Assembly: GCA_016182845.1 (NCBI GenBank)
Contig: JACPFT010000001.1
Coordinates: forward strand, 1 to 64,000
DNA: 64,000 nt
Source of the DNA: Gammaproteobacteria bacterium
Lineage (GTDB): Bacteria; Pseudomonadota; Gammaproteobacteria; Enterobacterales; Permianibacteraceae
Reading direction: 5' to 3'
Part shown: in pieces, positions 10,726-20,414 of the stretch
How the letters are laid out: every line of letters starts with the position of its first letter
Position numbering within the stretch: the first letter of the stretch is position 1
Notes under the pieces: model-generated
Seen by the model: the letters and a program-made list of their open reading frames with translations, nothing else
Told to the model about the DNA's origin: nothing
Database searches by the model: none
Program-made: the position numbers and the translations under genes

Positions 10726-11772
10726 TCAAATCCCATCCCCCAAAAACACCCAGGGATTACTTGGCCGCACATAGACCGTGCTGCCCTGGATGATATTCAG
10801 GGCCAGGAAATGCTCGCGGGGCAGGGTGGCCTCGATGAGCTGGTCTTCGTCGCTGCGTGCCAGCTCGACGATGGCCTGGCCGCCGGCCAGGCGGGCGCGG
10901 CGCAGGGTGGTGGGGATGCCTTGCCCGGTGATGTTCAGTTCCAACTCGTGGGGACGGGCATAGACCGTGGCCGGGCCGTCCTCGTTGGCGGGGGCGGCGA
11001 TGCCGAGACCGCCCAGCGCGCGGGCCTGGCCGGCGCGCAGCTCGAAGCGGTTCACATGGCCGAGGAAGTTGAGCACGAAGGGCGAGGCCGGGGTGTCGTA
11101 GACCTGGGCCGGGGTGCCGATTTGCTCGATGCGGCCCTGGTTCATGAGCACGATGCGGTCGGCGACTTCCAGGGCCTCGTCCTGATCGTGGGTCACGAAG
11201 ATGGTGGTGACATGCAGCTCGTCGTGGAGCTGGCGCAGCCAGCGGCGCAGTTCCTTTCTGACCTTGGCGTCCAGGGCGCTGAAGGGTTCGTCCAGCAGCA
11301 GGACTTTCGGCTCCACCGCCAGGGCACGGGCCAGGGCGACGCGCTGGCGCTGGCCCCCGGAGAGCTCGGAGGGGTAGCGATCGGCCAGCCAGTCCAGGTG
11401 CACGAGCTTGAGCAGGGCGAAGACCTTGTCGCGGATCTGGGCCTTGCTCGGGCGCTCGGCGCGCGGTTTGACCGTGAGGCCGAAGGCGACGTTTTCGTAG
11501 ACGGTCATGTGCCGGAACAGGGCGAAGTGCTGGAACACGAAGCCGACGCCGCGCTCGCGGGCGTCGCGGGCCGTGGCGTCCTCGCCGTGGAATTCCACCG
11601 TGCCGCTGTCCGGCTGCTCAAGGCCGGCGATGATGCGCAGTAGCGTGGTCTTGCCGCAGCCGGAGGGGCCGAGCAGGGCGGTCAGCTCGCCGGCGGGAAA
11701 GTCCAGGCTCAAGCCGTCCAGGGCGGTGAAGCCGCCGAAGCGCTTGGCCAGTTGGTGGATGCTGATGCTCAT
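10726..11772 (-). CDS. cysA: Sulfate/thiosulfate ABC transporter ATP-binding protein CysA
   Basis: The ATPase of the sulfate importer, 348 residues. Walker [10 protein letters not shown] lies at 35-43, the signature LSGGQRQR at about 135 and Walker [12 protein letters not shown] at about 155. The C-terminal third is a TOBE-like regulatory region ([16 protein letters not shown]). The start overlaps the end of cysW by 4 bp, so translation is coupled. It is the last gene of the minus-strand order cysT-cysW-cysA. No terminator is obvious downstream. Confidence 0.95.
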   Translation of the reverse strand: MSISIHQLAKRFGGFTALDGLSLDFPAGELTALLGPSGCGKTTLLRIIAGLEQPDSGTVEFHGEDATARDARERGVGFVFQHFALFRHMTVYENVAFGLTVKPRAERPSKAQIRDKVFALLKLVHLDWLADRYPSELSGGQRQRVALARALAVEPKVLLLDEPFSALDAKVRKELRRWLRQLHDELHVTTIFVTHDQDEALEVADRIVLMNQGRIEQIGTPAQVYDTPASPFVLNFLGHVNRFELRAGQARALGGLGIAAPANEDGPATVYARPHELELNITGQGIPTTLRRARLAGGQAIVELARSDEDQLIEATLPREHFLALNIIQGSTVYVRPSNPWVFLGDGI

Positions 11773-12638
11773 GATTCGTCTCCGGCGCGGCTAGTCCGCA
11801 GCTTATAGGCCGCCAGTTCTTTCAGGCCCAGCGTGAAGAGGGCCAGGATGGCCAAAAGCGAGGCGCAGGCGAAGGCGGCGACGCTGTTGTACTCGTTGTA
11901 GAGGATCTCGACGTGCAGGGGCAGGGTGTTGGTCAGGCCGCGAATATGGCCGGAGACGACCGACACCGCGCCGAACTCGCCCATGGCGCGGGCATTGCTC
12001 AGGATCACGCCATAGGCCAGACCCCAGCGGATCTTGGGTAGGGTGATGCGCCAGAGGATCTGCCAGCCGCCGGCGCCCAGCAGGCGCGCGGCTTCCTCCT
12101 CGTCGGCGCCCTGGGCCTGCATCAGCGGGATTAGCTCCCGGGCCACGAAGGGCACGGTGACGAAGAGCGTGGCCAGGACGATGCCGGGCACGGCGAAGAT
12201 CACCTGCCAGTCGTGTTCGGCCAGCCAGGGTCCCAGCCAGCCCTGGGCGCCGAACAGGAGCACGTAGATGAGGCCCGAGATCACCGGCGAGACCGCGAAG
12301 GGCAGGTCGATCAGGGTGACCAGGAGTTGCTTGCCGCGAAACTCGTAGCGGGTCACGGCCCAGGCGGCGGCCAGGCCGAAGACCAGGTTGAGGGGCACGG
12401 CGATGGCGGCGGCGGTGAGGCTGAGGCGCAGTGCCGCCCAGGCCTCCGGCTCGATGATGGCCGCGAAATAGGGGCCGAAACCGGCTTGCAGGGCGCTGGC
12501 GAAGACGGCGACCAGCGGCAGGACCAGGAACAGGCCCAGGCCCAGGACCGCCAGGGCGATGAGGCCGACCCGCAGCCAGCGCCCGGAGGCCTTGGGTTTG
12601 TCGTAGAGGCTGACGCGCAGCACGGCGGACTGGGCCAT
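11769..12638 (-). CDS. cysW: Sulfate ABC transporter permease CysW
   Basis: Inner-membrane permease of 289 residues with about six membrane segments. The EAA loop that contacts the ATPase is visible around [21 protein letters not shown], followed by LPKIRWG. It overlaps cysT by 1 bp and cysA by 4 bp, so the three genes form one translationally coupled unit. With CysT it forms the membrane channel for sulfate and thiosulfate uptake. Confidence 0.94.
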   Translation of the reverse strand: MAQSAVLRVSLYDKPKASGRWLRVGLIALAVLGLGLFLVLPLVAVFASALQAGFGPYFAAIIEPEAWAALRLSLTAAAIAVPLNLVFGLAAAWAVTRYEFRGKQLLVTLIDLPFAVSPVISGLIYVLLFGAQGWLGPWLAEHDWQVIFAVPGIVLATLFVTVPFVARELIPLMQAQGADEEEAARLLGAGGWQILWRITLPKIRWGLAYGVILSNARAMGEFGAVSVVSGHIRGLTNTLPLHVEILYNEYNSVAAFACASLLAILALFTLGLKELAAYKLRTSRAGDES

Positions 12639-13477
12639 CAGTCCCGCCTCCGGCCACGGCCCGCGCTCCAGGCTTGGAGGCCGTTGATGAGCAGGAGCAG
12701 GAGGAAGGAAATCACCAGCATGACCACGGCGACGGCGGTGGCGCCGGTGACATCGTATTGCTCCAGCTTGGTGATGATGATGAGCGGGGCGATCTCCGAG
12801 ACCAGGGGCAGGTTGCCGGCGATGAAGATCACCGAGCCGTATTCGCCCAGGGCCCGGGCGAAGGCCAGGGTGAAGCCGGTCAAGAGGGCCGGCAGCACGC
12901 TGGGGAAGAGCACGCGGACGAAGATCTGGGCGCGGCTGGCGCCCAGGCAGGCGGCGGCTTCTTCCAGCTCAGGGTCCAGGTCGGCGAGCACGGGCTGCAC
13001 GGTGCGCACCACGAAGGGCAGGCCGATGAAGACCAGGGCGACGCCTATGCCTAGCGGCGTATAAGCGACGTGGATGCCCAAACCGTCCAGCCATTGTCCG
13101 AGCACTCCCTGCTTGGACCAGACCGCGCAGAGGGCGATGCCGGCGACGGCCGTGGGCAGGGCGAAGGGCAGGTCGACCAGAGCGTCGAGCAGCTTGCGCC
13201 CCGGGAAGCGGTAGCGCACCAGGACCCAGGCCAGGAGCAGGCCCAGGACGGCATTGAAACAGGCGGCGGCCAGGGCCGCGCCGAAGCTCAACCGATAGGA
13301 GGCCAGGACGCGCGGCGCGCTGACCGCCGTCCAGAAGGCCTCACCCCCGGCCTGTGCGCTCTTGATGAAGGCCGCCGACAGGGGCAGCAAGACGATAAGC
13401 CCCAGGTAGAACAGGGTAAAGCCCAGGCTCAGGCCGAAGCCGGGCAGGACCGAGTAGCGGGTGCGGCGGAACAGCAT
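12638..13477 (-). CDS. cysT: Sulfate ABC transporter permease CysT (CysU)
   Basis: The first permease of the importer, 279 residues, about six membrane segments, with the EAA loop at [20 protein letters not shown]. First gene of the cysTWA unit. In most gammaproteobacteria a sulfate-binding protein gene (sbp or cysP) precedes it; here the next gene upstream is a porin 268 bp away, with a repeat pair between, so the binding protein must be encoded elsewhere. A 17-codon frame (MPATRLTIRH...) ends just before the cysT start and could be a leader, but this is uncertain. Confidence 0.94.
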   Translation of the reverse strand: MLFRRTRYSVLPGFGLSLGFTLFYLGLIVLLPLSAAFIKSAQAGGEAFWTAVSAPRVLASYRLSFGAALAAACFNAVLGLLLAWVLVRYRFPGRKLLDALVDLPFALPTAVAGIALCAVWSKQGVLGQWLDGLGIHVAYTPLGIGVALVFIGLPFVVRTVQPVLADLDPELEEAAACLGASRAQIFVRVLFPSVLPALLTGFTLAFARALGEYGSVIFIAGNLPLVSEIAPLIIITKLEQYDVTGATAVAVVMLVISFLLLLLINGLQAWSAGRGRRRD

Positions 13478-13588
13478 GCCTCAGACCCCGGCCTGCTGGG
13501 CGTAATGTCGGATGGTGAGGCGGGTGGCGGGCATGGCGGGAACTCGAGGAGCGGGATGCTGCTCAAGGTAGTGCCGTGACCTCCCTAG

Positions 13589-13645
13589 GCAAACGAATAA
13601 ATTTCGCTTTTTATATTCGAGGAAGTTATTAGGGCGTGGATTCTT
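13589..13645 (-). promoter_or_regulatory. Probable promoter region of cysTWA
   Basis: An AT-rich island between the repeat pair and cysT, read leftwards, with GAATATAAAAAG and AAATTTATTCG. CysB normally activates this operon and binds AT-rich, poorly conserved sites; no clear CysB site or -10/-35 pair can be fixed by eye. Confidence 0.3.
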
Positions 13646-13662
13646 CGGCGCGGGGCAGGGAT

Positions 13663-13732
13663 GTCCGGCTGAAGCCGGACCTACGGGCAAGGGTGGTCTA
13701 CCCCGACATCGTAGGTCCGGCTTCAGCCGGAC
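13663..13732. repeat. REP doublet (GTCCGGCTGAAGCCGGACCTAC family)
   Basis: GTCCGGCTGAAGCCGGAC plus a CTAC tail at 13663-13684 and the inverted unit at 13711-13732, tails facing inward. The same family recurs at 27359-27411, 28520-28578 and 35984-36005. The inverted pairing matches the REPIN type of mobile REP doublet; no RAYT transposase gene is in the window. It lies just downstream of the porin stop and may help end that transcript. Confidence 0.8.
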
Positions 13733-13745
13733 GAGTGTGGAATGC

Positions 13746-14897
13746 TTAGAACTTGTAGGTGTAACGCAGGAAGGCGTCCTTATCGACGCGCACTTCCGGC
13801 CGGTTGGTCTGTTGCTCCAGATCCTCGCGGCGGCGCACGCGTGTCTCGAGGGTCTGATGCTTGTCCAGCTTCCACTGGTAGCGCAGCTCCAGCATGTCCG
13901 AGTTGCCGGCCAGATCCGGGGAGATCAGCCAGCCGGCGTCCGCTTCCATGTAGAGCAGGGCCAGGCTGTGGCCGGGCGCCATGTTCATCAGGTTGGCGGT
14001 GAGCTGGAAGGCATCGGCGTCCACGTCGCCGGAGGTCCCGAGGCGGGCCGCGGCCTGGGTCTGGGTGTCGACGGCATGGCCATATTCGCCGGCCAAACGG
14101 AACTCGAAGCCGTTGTCGTTCAGGGGCAGGGCCCAGGTGGCGCGGCCGATGACGGCGGTGTAGTTCTCGGTCTGCGTATTGGCGCTGCTGATGCCATGGA
14201 CGCGCAGGCCGTCCGGCATATGCGAGATGTCGATGGCGCACTGCTGCAGGAAGCCGCAGCGCTTGTCGCTGCCGAAGCTGTAGAACCAGGTGTCGCCGGA
14301 TTCGCGGGTGTCCAGCGGCGGGCGCTGGGCATTGGTCGTGCCTTCGTCGTCGTTATGCTGCCAGATGAGATGGTGCGCGAAGCCGAAGTCGTGCTTGAAC
14401 TTGAAGTAGACGCCGTCGGTCCAGCTGATCTCGGAACTGGGGCTGTCCTTACGGCCCAGAGCCTTCTGCAGCACATCGTCCGGCGCGAACTTGGTCTGCA
14501 TGCGGCCGAACTGCAGGCTGAACGCCTTGCTGGGCGCCCAGGTCATGTTCGCTTCGTCGATGGTGCCGTGGTTGTTGTCCAGGCCGGTGCCCGAAGAGCC
14601 CTCGGCATAGGGCTTCACATAGAAGCGGGTCGGGCCTTCCAGGGTGGTGTAGCGGCCCGCGGCGCGGACGCGCGCGCTCCATTGATCGGACAGGCCGAAC
14701 TCGAAGCCGGCGCGGATGCGGGTACGGAAGTCGTCAGTGACGTCCTCTTTGCCGTCCCGGTCGTCGCGGTGCAGGGTCCGGTATTCCAGGCGGATATCGC
14801 CCATGAACTTGACCGGCTCCAGCTTCTTGTCCTCGGCGGCGGCGGCCAGGCAGGGGATCAGGGCGAGCCACAGCGGCGAGAGCTTGAGGCTAGGCAT
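13746..14897 (-). CDS. Outer-membrane beta-barrel porin
   Basis: A 383-residue protein: signal peptide (MPSLKLSPLWLALIPCLAAAAE), then alternating amphipathic strands and a C-terminal aromatic residue (RYTYKF). GGAG lies 10 bases before the ATG at 14897; an alternative ATG at 14918 has no better site. Sequences such as FMGDIRLEYRTL and LQFGRMQTKF are typical of barrel strands in specific porins, but substrate cannot be inferred. Two Cys (KRCGFLQQC) may form a loop disulfide. It is read in the same direction as cysTWA, which follows after a repeat pair, so a role in sulfur-compound uptake is possible but only suggested by position. Confidence 0.82.
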   Translation of the reverse strand: MPSLKLSPLWLALIPCLAAAAEDKKLEPVKFMGDIRLEYRTLHRDDRDGKEDVTDDFRTRIRAGFEFGLSDQWSARVRAAGRYTTLEGPTRFYVKPYAEGSSGTGLDNNHGTIDEANMTWAPSKAFSLQFGRMQTKFAPDDVLQKALGRKDSPSSEISWTDGVYFKFKHDFGFAHHLIWQHNDDEGTTNAQRPPLDTRESGDTWFYSFGSDKRCGFLQQCAIDISHMPDGLRVHGISSANTQTENYTAVIGRATWALPLNDNGFEFRLAGEYGHAVDTQTQAAARLGTSGDVDADAFQLTANLMNMAPGHSLALLYMEADAGWLISPDLAGNSDMLELRYQWKLDKHQTLETRVRRREDLEQQTNRPEVRVDKDAFLRYTYKF

Positions 14898-14992
14898 GGC
14901 ATAACTCCATCTTGTCATTTTTGTGACGGAATTATGACAGCTCCTGTCGAACTTGCACGCCGGCAGGATGTCGCAACTGCGACGATTCCCCC

Positions 14993-16204
14993 CTATTCCT
15001 TCTTTTCTTCCAGGGCTTCCAGGCTCAAGCTCAGGCCGCTGCCGAAGCTGGGCTTGGGCGCCTCGGCGGCAGGCGCCGAGGCAGCCGGCGCGGGAGCGGC
15101 GGCCGGGGAGGGCGAATCCATGGCGGCGCTGCCCATGGCCCCCGAGCCTTCCGCGAGCTTGATCTTGAGGGCCAGGTTGTTGCGCGAGTCGGCATTGCGC
15201 AAGGCTTCGTCCATGGACACCTTGCCCTGGCGGTAGAGCTTGAACAGGGCCATGTCGAAGGTCTGCATGCCTAAGTTTTCGCTTTTCTCCATGACCTCCT
15301 TGATGGCGCCCACCTCGCCGCGCTTGATCATGTCGCATACCAGGGGCGTACCCAGCAGGATTTCGATGGCGGCCGAGCGCTTTCCGTCTACGGTCGGAAT
15401 GAGACGTTGCGAAATAATCGCGCGCATATTCAGGGACAGATCCAGGAGCAGCTGGTTGCGCCGTTCTTCCGGGAAGAAGTTGATGATGCGGTCGATGGCC
15501 TGGTTGGCGTTGTTGGCGTGCAGGGTGGACAGGCAGAGGTGGCCGGTCTCGGCGAAGGCGATGGCGTGCTCCATGGTCTCCATGTGGCGGATCTCGCCGA
15601 TGAGGATCACGTCCGGCGCCTGGCGCAAGGTGTTGACCAGGGCATCCTCGTAGCTGTCGGTGTCCACGCCCACCTCGCGCTGGTTGACGATGGACTTCTT
15701 GTGCTTGTGCACGAACTCGATGGGGTCCTCGATGGTGATGATATGCCCGGCGGAGTTGCTGTTGCGGAAGTCGATCAGCGAGGCCAGGGAGGTGGATTTG
15801 CCCGAGCCGGTGGCGCCCACGAAGAGCACCAGGCCGCGTTTTTGCATGATCACCTTGGTCAGGATCTCCGGCAGCCCCAGGCCCTCCCACTGGGGGATGT
15901 CCACCTTGATGGTGCGCACCACCATGGCGCATTCGTTGCGCTGCTTGAAGATGTTGACGCGGAAACGGCCTATGCCGTGTTCGGAGATGGCCAGGTTCAT
16001 CTCCGGCTTGGTCTCGAACTGGGCGATCTGCTCCTCGTTCATGACCGAGTAGGCGACGCGCTTGACCGCGCCGGGCATGAGCGGCTCGTTCTCGATGGGC
16101 ATCAACTTGCCATAAGCCTTAAAGCTAGGCGGCGCACCGGTCGATAAGTAGAGGTCCGAACCGTCCTTCTCGACCATGATGCGCAGGTAATCGCGAAATT
16201 CCAT
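14993..16204 (-). CDS. pilU: Type IV pilus retraction ATPase PilU
   Basis: A hexameric ATPase of the PilT/PilU group that powers pilus retraction, 403 residues. The ATG at 16204 starts MEFRDYLRIM. Walker A GATGSGKST lies at 130-138, with the Asp box at IEDPIEF and the His box at STLHANNANQAID. PilU rather than PilT is indicated by the N-terminal sequence and by the longer C-terminal extension, here a Pro/Ala-rich tail of about 45 residues ending LEALEEKKE. pilT, which normally adjoins pilU, is absent here. Stands alone, divergent from the acyltransferase gene. Confidence 0.9.
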   Translation of the reverse strand: MEFRDYLRIMVEKDGSDLYLSTGAPPSFKAYGKLMPIENEPLMPGAVKRVAYSVMNEEQIAQFETKPEMNLAISEHGIGRFRVNIFKQRNECAMVVRTIKVDIPQWEGLGLPEILTKVIMQKRGLVLFVGATGSGKSTSLASLIDFRNSNSAGHIITIEDPIEFVHKHKKSIVNQREVGVDTDSYEDALVNTLRQAPDVILIGEIRHMETMEHAIAFAETGHLCLSTLHANNANQAIDRIINFFPEERRNQLLLDLSLNMRAIISQRLIPTVDGKRSAAIEILLGTPLVCDMIKRGEVGAIKEVMEKSENLGMQTFDMALFKLYRQGKVSMDEALRNADSRNNLALKIKLAEGSGAMGSAAMDSPSPAAAPAPAASAPAAEAPKPSFGSGLSLSLEALEEKKE

Positions 16205-16438
16205 GCCAGGCTCCGGTGCAGCGCGTGAGTGATGCCTGAAGTATAGGCGGCTTGGTAGGAGCAAGGCCTACCGGCCCTGCATCGCAAAAACGCGATGGCC
16301 GTCACAAAAAGCGTCATAAGGCTGGGGTAGTGTGGGAATCCGCTCCACAGGCACGTGGGGGGTATGACAAGGCATCAGCCGGACCGCCAGGGAACGTCGC
16401 GAGACAGGGCCGCAGTTCACCATTCCTGGGGGCAGATC

Positions 16439-17116
16439 ATGCAAATGGGTCGCTACGAAGTCTTGCTCGCCGACGAGCCGGAGTCTCTTGCAGCACATTT
16501 TCGCCTGCGTTACCAGGTCTACTGCCTGGACAAGGGCTATGAGAACCCCGCCGACTTTCCCGATGGAATGGAATGCGATGAGCATGATGCGCATGCCGTG
16601 CACTTCGTCGCCTATGACCGCTCAAGCGGCCAGGCCATGGGCGCGGTGCGCCTGATCCTGCCCGAACACCCCAGCTTCCCTTGCGAACAGGTCGGCGGTT
16701 TCGATGCCGCCGCGCTGTCCGGTATCGCCCGTGAACGCTGCCTGGAGCTGTCACGGCTCTGCCTGCCCAAGACCCGCAAGAGCGGACCGCGCCTGGTCAC
16801 CGAACAGGGCGAGTCGAGCGCGGCGAGCATGCTTCAGTCCTGTGAAATCGCCATGACCCTCTACCAGGCAGCCTATGAGTTCAGCCTGAGTCAGGGCATC
16901 ACCCACTGGCTGGGCTTCACCAGCCCCGCCATGCGCCGCCTCCTGTCCAGCCAGAAAGTCCGCCTGGAAGCCATAGGCGCCCCCCTGGAGCATCGCGGCG
17001 AGCGCCAGCTCTACCTCATTCCCTGCCGCTTCCTGGCGCCGCAGCTGGGTCGCTTCCAGCGCCCCGCCTATCGCAGCGCGCAGCAGGCGCGCCAAGTCTG
17101 CGTCAGCGTCGCCTAA
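16439..17116 (+). CDS. PEP-CTERM/exosortase-associated acyltransferase (GNAT, FeeM-like)
   Basis: A 225-residue protein of the group of N-acyltransferases related to N-acyl amino acid synthases and autoinducer synthases that accompany exosortase systems. Recognisable parts are FRLRYQVYCLDKGY near the N-terminus, AVHFVAYDRSSGQAMGAVRLIL, and ELSRLCLPK. The frame is open upstream to 16355; the ATG at 16439, preceded by GGGGGCAG, best fits the family start. It probably makes an acylated small molecule or lipid. No exosortase or PEP-CTERM gene is near, so it is an orphan within this window. Confidence 0.78.
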   Translation: MQMGRYEVLLADEPESLAAHFRLRYQVYCLDKGYENPADFPDGMECDEHDAHAVHFVAYDRSSGQAMGAVRLILPEHPSFPCEQVGGFDAAALSGIARERCLELSRLCLPKTRKSGPRLVTEQGESSAASMLQSCEIAMTLYQAAYEFSLSQGITHWLGFTSPAMRRLLSSQKVRLEAIGAPLEHRGERQLYLIPCRFLAPQLGRFQRPAYRSAQQARQVCVSVA

Positions 17117-17119
17117 GTC

Positions 17120-18229
17120 CTATGCCGCAAGGCAGGAGCGGTTGCGTCCCTCCGCCTTGGCCCGATAGAGCGCCGAATCCGCCCGCGACAACACCTCGTC
17201 CGGCGCCTCGCCGGGCTGGAACTGCGCCAAGCCGGCGGAAAAACCCAGTCTCATGCGCGGGTCGATGGCGCTGAAGTCCAGCTCGTTGACGCGCTGGCGC
17301 AACCGTTCGATACAACCCAGTGCGGCATCGAGATCGGTTTCCACCAGGAGCAGCACGAACTCCTCGCCGCCATAGCGCGCCAGGGTGTCTTCGCCCCGTT
17401 GTCCCACCCAGTCCGCGTCGCGCAGGCCCTCGTGCAGGGTCCGGGCGAAGCGCCGCAGGATCTCGTCGCCGGTCAGGTGTCCGTAGGCGTCGTTGATGCG
17501 CTTGAAATGATCCAGGTCGATGAGGGCTACCACGAAGGGCTTGCCGCTACGCGCGCTGCGGGCATGTTCCCGGTTCAAGGTGCTCATGAGGTGGCGGCGG
17601 TTGAACAGCTCGGTGAGCTCGTCGTGGCAGGCCTGGAACTCGATGCGCCGATTCGCTTCTTCCAGGGCTTGGCGCTGGCGCCGGTTGGCGCGCTGCAACT
17701 GCGTCATTTCCCCGCCCAACAGGGATACCGCTATCAATACGCAGGCGAACAAGCCCCAGCGCAACAGCTCCCTTGGCAGGTCCAGGGGCTGTAGCAAGGA
17801 CAAATGCCAGAGCTCCAGGCCGTAGCAGACGATGGCGAAGGCGGCAGTCGCCAGGTAGCGGCGCGTGTTGAGACGGAAGGCGCCGAAGAAGAACAGGATG
17901 GTGTAGGTGGACAGGACCTCGCTGCGCAGGCTGGGCACGATGACGGCTACCATGAATACCCAGATCGTGCCGTAGAGCATCTGCGCCTGGGTCAGGCTGG
18001 GATCGGCGAAACGCAGGTTGAAGCCGGTCTTGATGGCCGCGTAGAACACTCCGTTACCCACCAGGAACAGGCAGATCAGCAGCCAATCGGCCAGGGCGAT
18101 GGGGGCGATGCCTTCGAAGGCGAGCAGGCTAAGCAGGGCGAAGAAGAAGGAATACAGTCCGGCCGCCTGCGCCCAGCGGCGCAGGCGCAGGGTTTGCTGG
18201 GGATCGCTACCGGCAAGCAATCGGCGCAT
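17120..18229 (-). CDS. Membrane-bound diguanylate cyclase (GGDEF)
   Basis: A 369-residue enzyme making cyclic di-GMP from GTP. The N-terminal half has about six hydrophobic segments (residues 20-175), a short coiled region follows (QRANRRQRQALEEANRRIEFQ), then a complete GGDEF domain from about 200. The active-site loop reads RYGGEEF. The inhibitory I-site RxxD is present as RGED, five residues before GGEEF, so product inhibition is expected. No EAL or defined sensor domain is seen. It converges on the acyltransferase gene with only 3 bp between stops. Confidence 0.93.
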   Translation of the reverse strand: MRRLLAGSDPQQTLRLRRWAQAAGLYSFFFALLSLLAFEGIAPIALADWLLICLFLVGNGVFYAAIKTGFNLRFADPSLTQAQMLYGTIWVFMVAVIVPSLRSEVLSTYTILFFFGAFRLNTRRYLATAAFAIVCYGLELWHLSLLQPLDLPRELLRWGLFACVLIAVSLLGGEMTQLQRANRRQRQALEEANRRIEFQACHDELTELFNRRHLMSTLNREHARSARSGKPFVVALIDLDHFKRINDAYGHLTGDEILRRFARTLHEGLRDADWVGQRGEDTLARYGGEEFVLLLVETDLDAALGCIERLRQRVNELDFSAIDPRMRLGFSAGLAQFQPGEAPDEVLSRADSALYRAKAEGRNRSCLAA

Positions 18230-18303
18230 CGTGTCTATTTCGGCTGATTATGCCTTCAGCCTAGCCGATGCGCCTGGCCTATGCCATGGCTAGCGTGCTG
18301 GGG

Positions 18304-18801
18304 TCAGTGGGAGCGATCCAGGTAGACGCGGCCCGAATAGGCATCCACCTCGCACCAATAGCTGCGGTATTTGCCGTGGCCGTGTTTGCGCGCCTCCAAG
18401 AGCATGCTGTATTGGCCGCGCCGGCGGTCGTAGTCGAAGTTGTCGATATCGCGCAGGGCGTAGTTGGACTTTTCGCGATGCAGGGCGCGTTCGCAGAGTT
18501 CCCGCGCCTCCCGACCGCCTATGCGCGCATGCTGGTAGTGCCGCGTGTGGTGATAGCGCGGCGGCTCGTAGGAATAGCTTTCGCCGTAGCCATCGCCGTA
18601 GGCGTAATCCTGATCGCGGTACTCGTAGCGGTGTTCGACTCGCGTGACGTGGTGCTCGTCGTGGTTGTCCAGGACATTGGCGATGATGCCGAGGCCGATC
18701 AGGCCGCCGATGATGTCATGGGGATCGGAGGCTTGCACCGGCGTGGCGGCGAGGAGCAGGGCGGACAGGCTGCCAATTAAAGCGTGTCGTGCGTTCATCA
18801 T
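18304..18801 (-). CDS. Exported His/Tyr-rich protein of unknown function
   Basis: A 165-residue protein with a signal peptide (about residues 1-24, ending VQASDP), a short hydrophobic Gly-rich stretch (IIGGLIGLGIIANVL) like a glycine zipper, a middle rich in His, Tyr and Arg (HHVTRVEHRYEYRD), and a more ordered end with ELCERALHREKSNYALRDIDNFDYD and two Cys. Two ATGs are adjacent; neither has a strong ribosome binding site. Probably periplasmic or envelope-bound. No family recognised. It follows gph on the same strand. Confidence 0.7.
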   Translation of the reverse strand: MMNARHALIGSLSALLLAATPVQASDPHDIIGGLIGLGIIANVLDNHDEHHVTRVEHRYEYRDQDYAYGDGYGESYSYEPPRYHHTRHYQHARIGGREARELCERALHREKSNYALRDIDNFDYDRRRGQYSMLLEARKHGHGKYRSYWCEVDAYSGRVYLDRSH

Positions 18802-18872
18802 GAATTCGTGTCGAATACGCAACGAAGACGTTGCCTAGGCTCGACACTACGCGGCGCTGTCTGAATCGCTTC

Positions 18873-19535
18873 TTAACGCCAGCGGCCCAGGGATACCGGC
18901 AATTCCGTGGCGCAGGACACGGCCTCATCTGCCAACCAGTCAGCCGGATCTTCGCCGGGCGGGATATAGCCGTAGAGCGCGGCGATGGTGCCCATGCCCG
19001 CATTCTTCCCCGCCTCGATGTCGCGGGCGGCATCGCCCACATAGACGCAGGCATCCGCGCGGATTCCCGCCTGTTCGCAGGCCATCAGCATGGGCCCGGC
19101 CTTGGGCTTGCGCTCGGGATGATCGTCGCCGGCCACGAGGCAAGCGGCGCGCGGCCAATAGCCTAGGGCGCGCATCAGCGGTTCGGCCAGGAAGCGCGGC
19201 TTGTTGGTGACGATGCCCCAGCGCAGGCCCTGGGCCTCCAGGCTGTCCAACAAGCCGTCGATGCCGGCGAAGGCGCGGGTATGGACAGCGAGGTTCTCGG
19301 CATAGATGTCGAGGTAGCGGCTGCGCAGGCGCTCGAAATCGGTGTCGCCCGGGTGCCGAGCGAAGCCGATGCGCAATAGGCCGCGCGCGCCATTGGACAC
19401 TTCCGGGCGTATGGCCTCGAACGCCATGTCGGGCAGACCCTCCTCGCGGCGCAGGGCATTCAGTGCCCAGGCCATGTCCGGTGCGGTGTCCAGGAAGGTG
19501 CCGTCCAGATCGAATAAGACGCCCTGAAGGCTCAT
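18873..19535 (-). CDS. gph: Phosphoglycolate phosphatase (HAD family)
   Basis: A 220-residue HAD phosphatase that clears 2-phosphoglycolate. HAD motif I is [11 protein letters not shown] at the N-terminus, motif II/III is IVTNKPR with a later Lys (ERKPK), and motif IV is [12 protein letters not shown]. The start overlaps the stop of ubiG by 4 bp. The ubiG-gph pair next to mtaD and gyrA is the arrangement known from Pseudomonas, which supports gph over other HAD phosphatases, though mupP-type activity on MurNAc-6P is also possible in this family. Confidence 0.9.
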   Translation of the reverse strand: MSLQGVLFDLDGTFLDTAPDMAWALNALRREEGLPDMAFEAIRPEVSNGARGLLRIGFARHPGDTDFERLRSRYLDIYAENLAVHTRAFAGIDGLLDSLEAQGLRWGIVTNKPRFLAEPLMRALGYWPRAACLVAGDDHPERKPKAGPMLMACEQAGIRADACVYVGDAARDIEAGKNAGMGTIAALYGYIPPGEDPADWLADEAVSCATELPVSLGRWR

Positions 19536-20281
19536 AGGGGCTTCCGGCAGGCGACCAGATAGTTGACGTCAACGTTCGAGTTGGACAACCAATAGCGCCG
19601 GGTCAGCGGGTTGTAGTGCATGCCGGTCATGTCGACGAGTTCCAGGCCGGCGGCGCGGATGCCCGAGGCGAGCTCGGAAGGCTTGATGAACTTGGCATAG
19701 TCGTGAGTGCCCTTGGGCAGCATTTTCATCAGATATTCGGCGCCGACGATGGCCAGTGCATAGGCCTTGGGATTGCGGTTGATGGTAGAGAAGAACAACC
19801 AGCCGCCCGGCGCGCAGAGTTCGGCGCAGGCCTGGATCACGGAGTCCGGATCGGGCACGTGCTCCAGCATCTCCAGGCAAGTCACCACGTCATACTGACC
19901 CGGACGCTCGGCGGCCAGGGCCTCGGCCGTGCTCTGCCGGTACTCGACGCTGACCCCGGATTCCAGGCCGTGCAGCTTGGCCACCGAGAGCGGCGCCTCG
20001 CCCATGTCGATGCCGGTCACGACCGCGCCGCGCTGGGCCATGGCCTCGGCCAGGATGCCGCCGCCGCAGCCCACGTCGACGACGCGCTTGCCGGCGATCC
20101 GGGCCTTCTCGTCCAGCCAGTTCAGGCGCAGGGGATTGATGTCGTGCAGGGGCTTGAATTCGCTGTCCTTGTCCCACCAGCGCGAGGCCAGGGCCTCGAA
20201 CTTGGCGATCTCGGCGCCGTCGACATTGGCGGAGCTTCCCAGAGGGCGGGACGGTTCGACATGGGCCGTGGACATGGACAC
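19532..20281 (-). CDS. ubiG: Ubiquinone biosynthesis O-methyltransferase UbiG
   Basis: An SAM-dependent methyltransferase of 249 residues performing both O-methylations of ubiquinone synthesis. The SAM loop is [16 protein letters not shown]; the family opening [26 protein letters not shown] is intact, and [11 protein letters not shown] marks motif II. Promoter and downstream coupling to gph suggest a two-gene operon. Confidence 0.96.
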   Translation of the reverse strand: MSMSTAHVEPSRPLGSSANVDGAEIAKFEALASRWWDKDSEFKPLHDINPLRLNWLDEKARIAGKRVVDVGCGGGILAEAMAQRGAVVTGIDMGEAPLSVAKLHGLESGVSVEYRQSTAEALAAERPGQYDVVTCLEMLEHVPDPDSVIQACAELCAPGGWLFFSTINRNPKAYALAIVGAEYLMKMLPKGTHDYAKFIKPSELASGIRAAGLELVDMTGMHYNPLTRRYWLSNSNVDVNYLVACRKPL

Positions 20282-20307
20282 CTCGGAGCGGTTGGGCGGG
20301 GGCGCGC

Positions 20308-20313
20308 ATTATA
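20308..20313 (-). promoter_or_regulatory. Probable -10 box of ubiG-gph
   Basis: Read on the minus strand the sequence is CCGTTATAATGCGC, a perfect TATAAT about 27 bp upstream of the ubiG ATG. A matching -35 at the right distance is weak. Confidence 0.5.
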
Positions 20314-20414
20314 ACGGAATTCCGCGCATCGAGTCCTTAAGGGGCGATTCAGTGCATCTATGCCAGGCTCGTTTTCAGGAGGAGCCCAGGGCTCCTAAGC
20401 CGGGAGATGATTGC

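Noticed and set aside
13481..13690. 69-codon frame before cysT as a gene
   Set aside because: It runs through a REP unit and lacks a binding site; only its last 17 codons might be a leader peptide, which cannot be supported further.
13746..15932. Single 728-codon minus-strand frame
   Set aside because: Only the part from 14897 down is a protein (porin). The upstream part is an out-of-frame reading of pilU without any pilU sequence.
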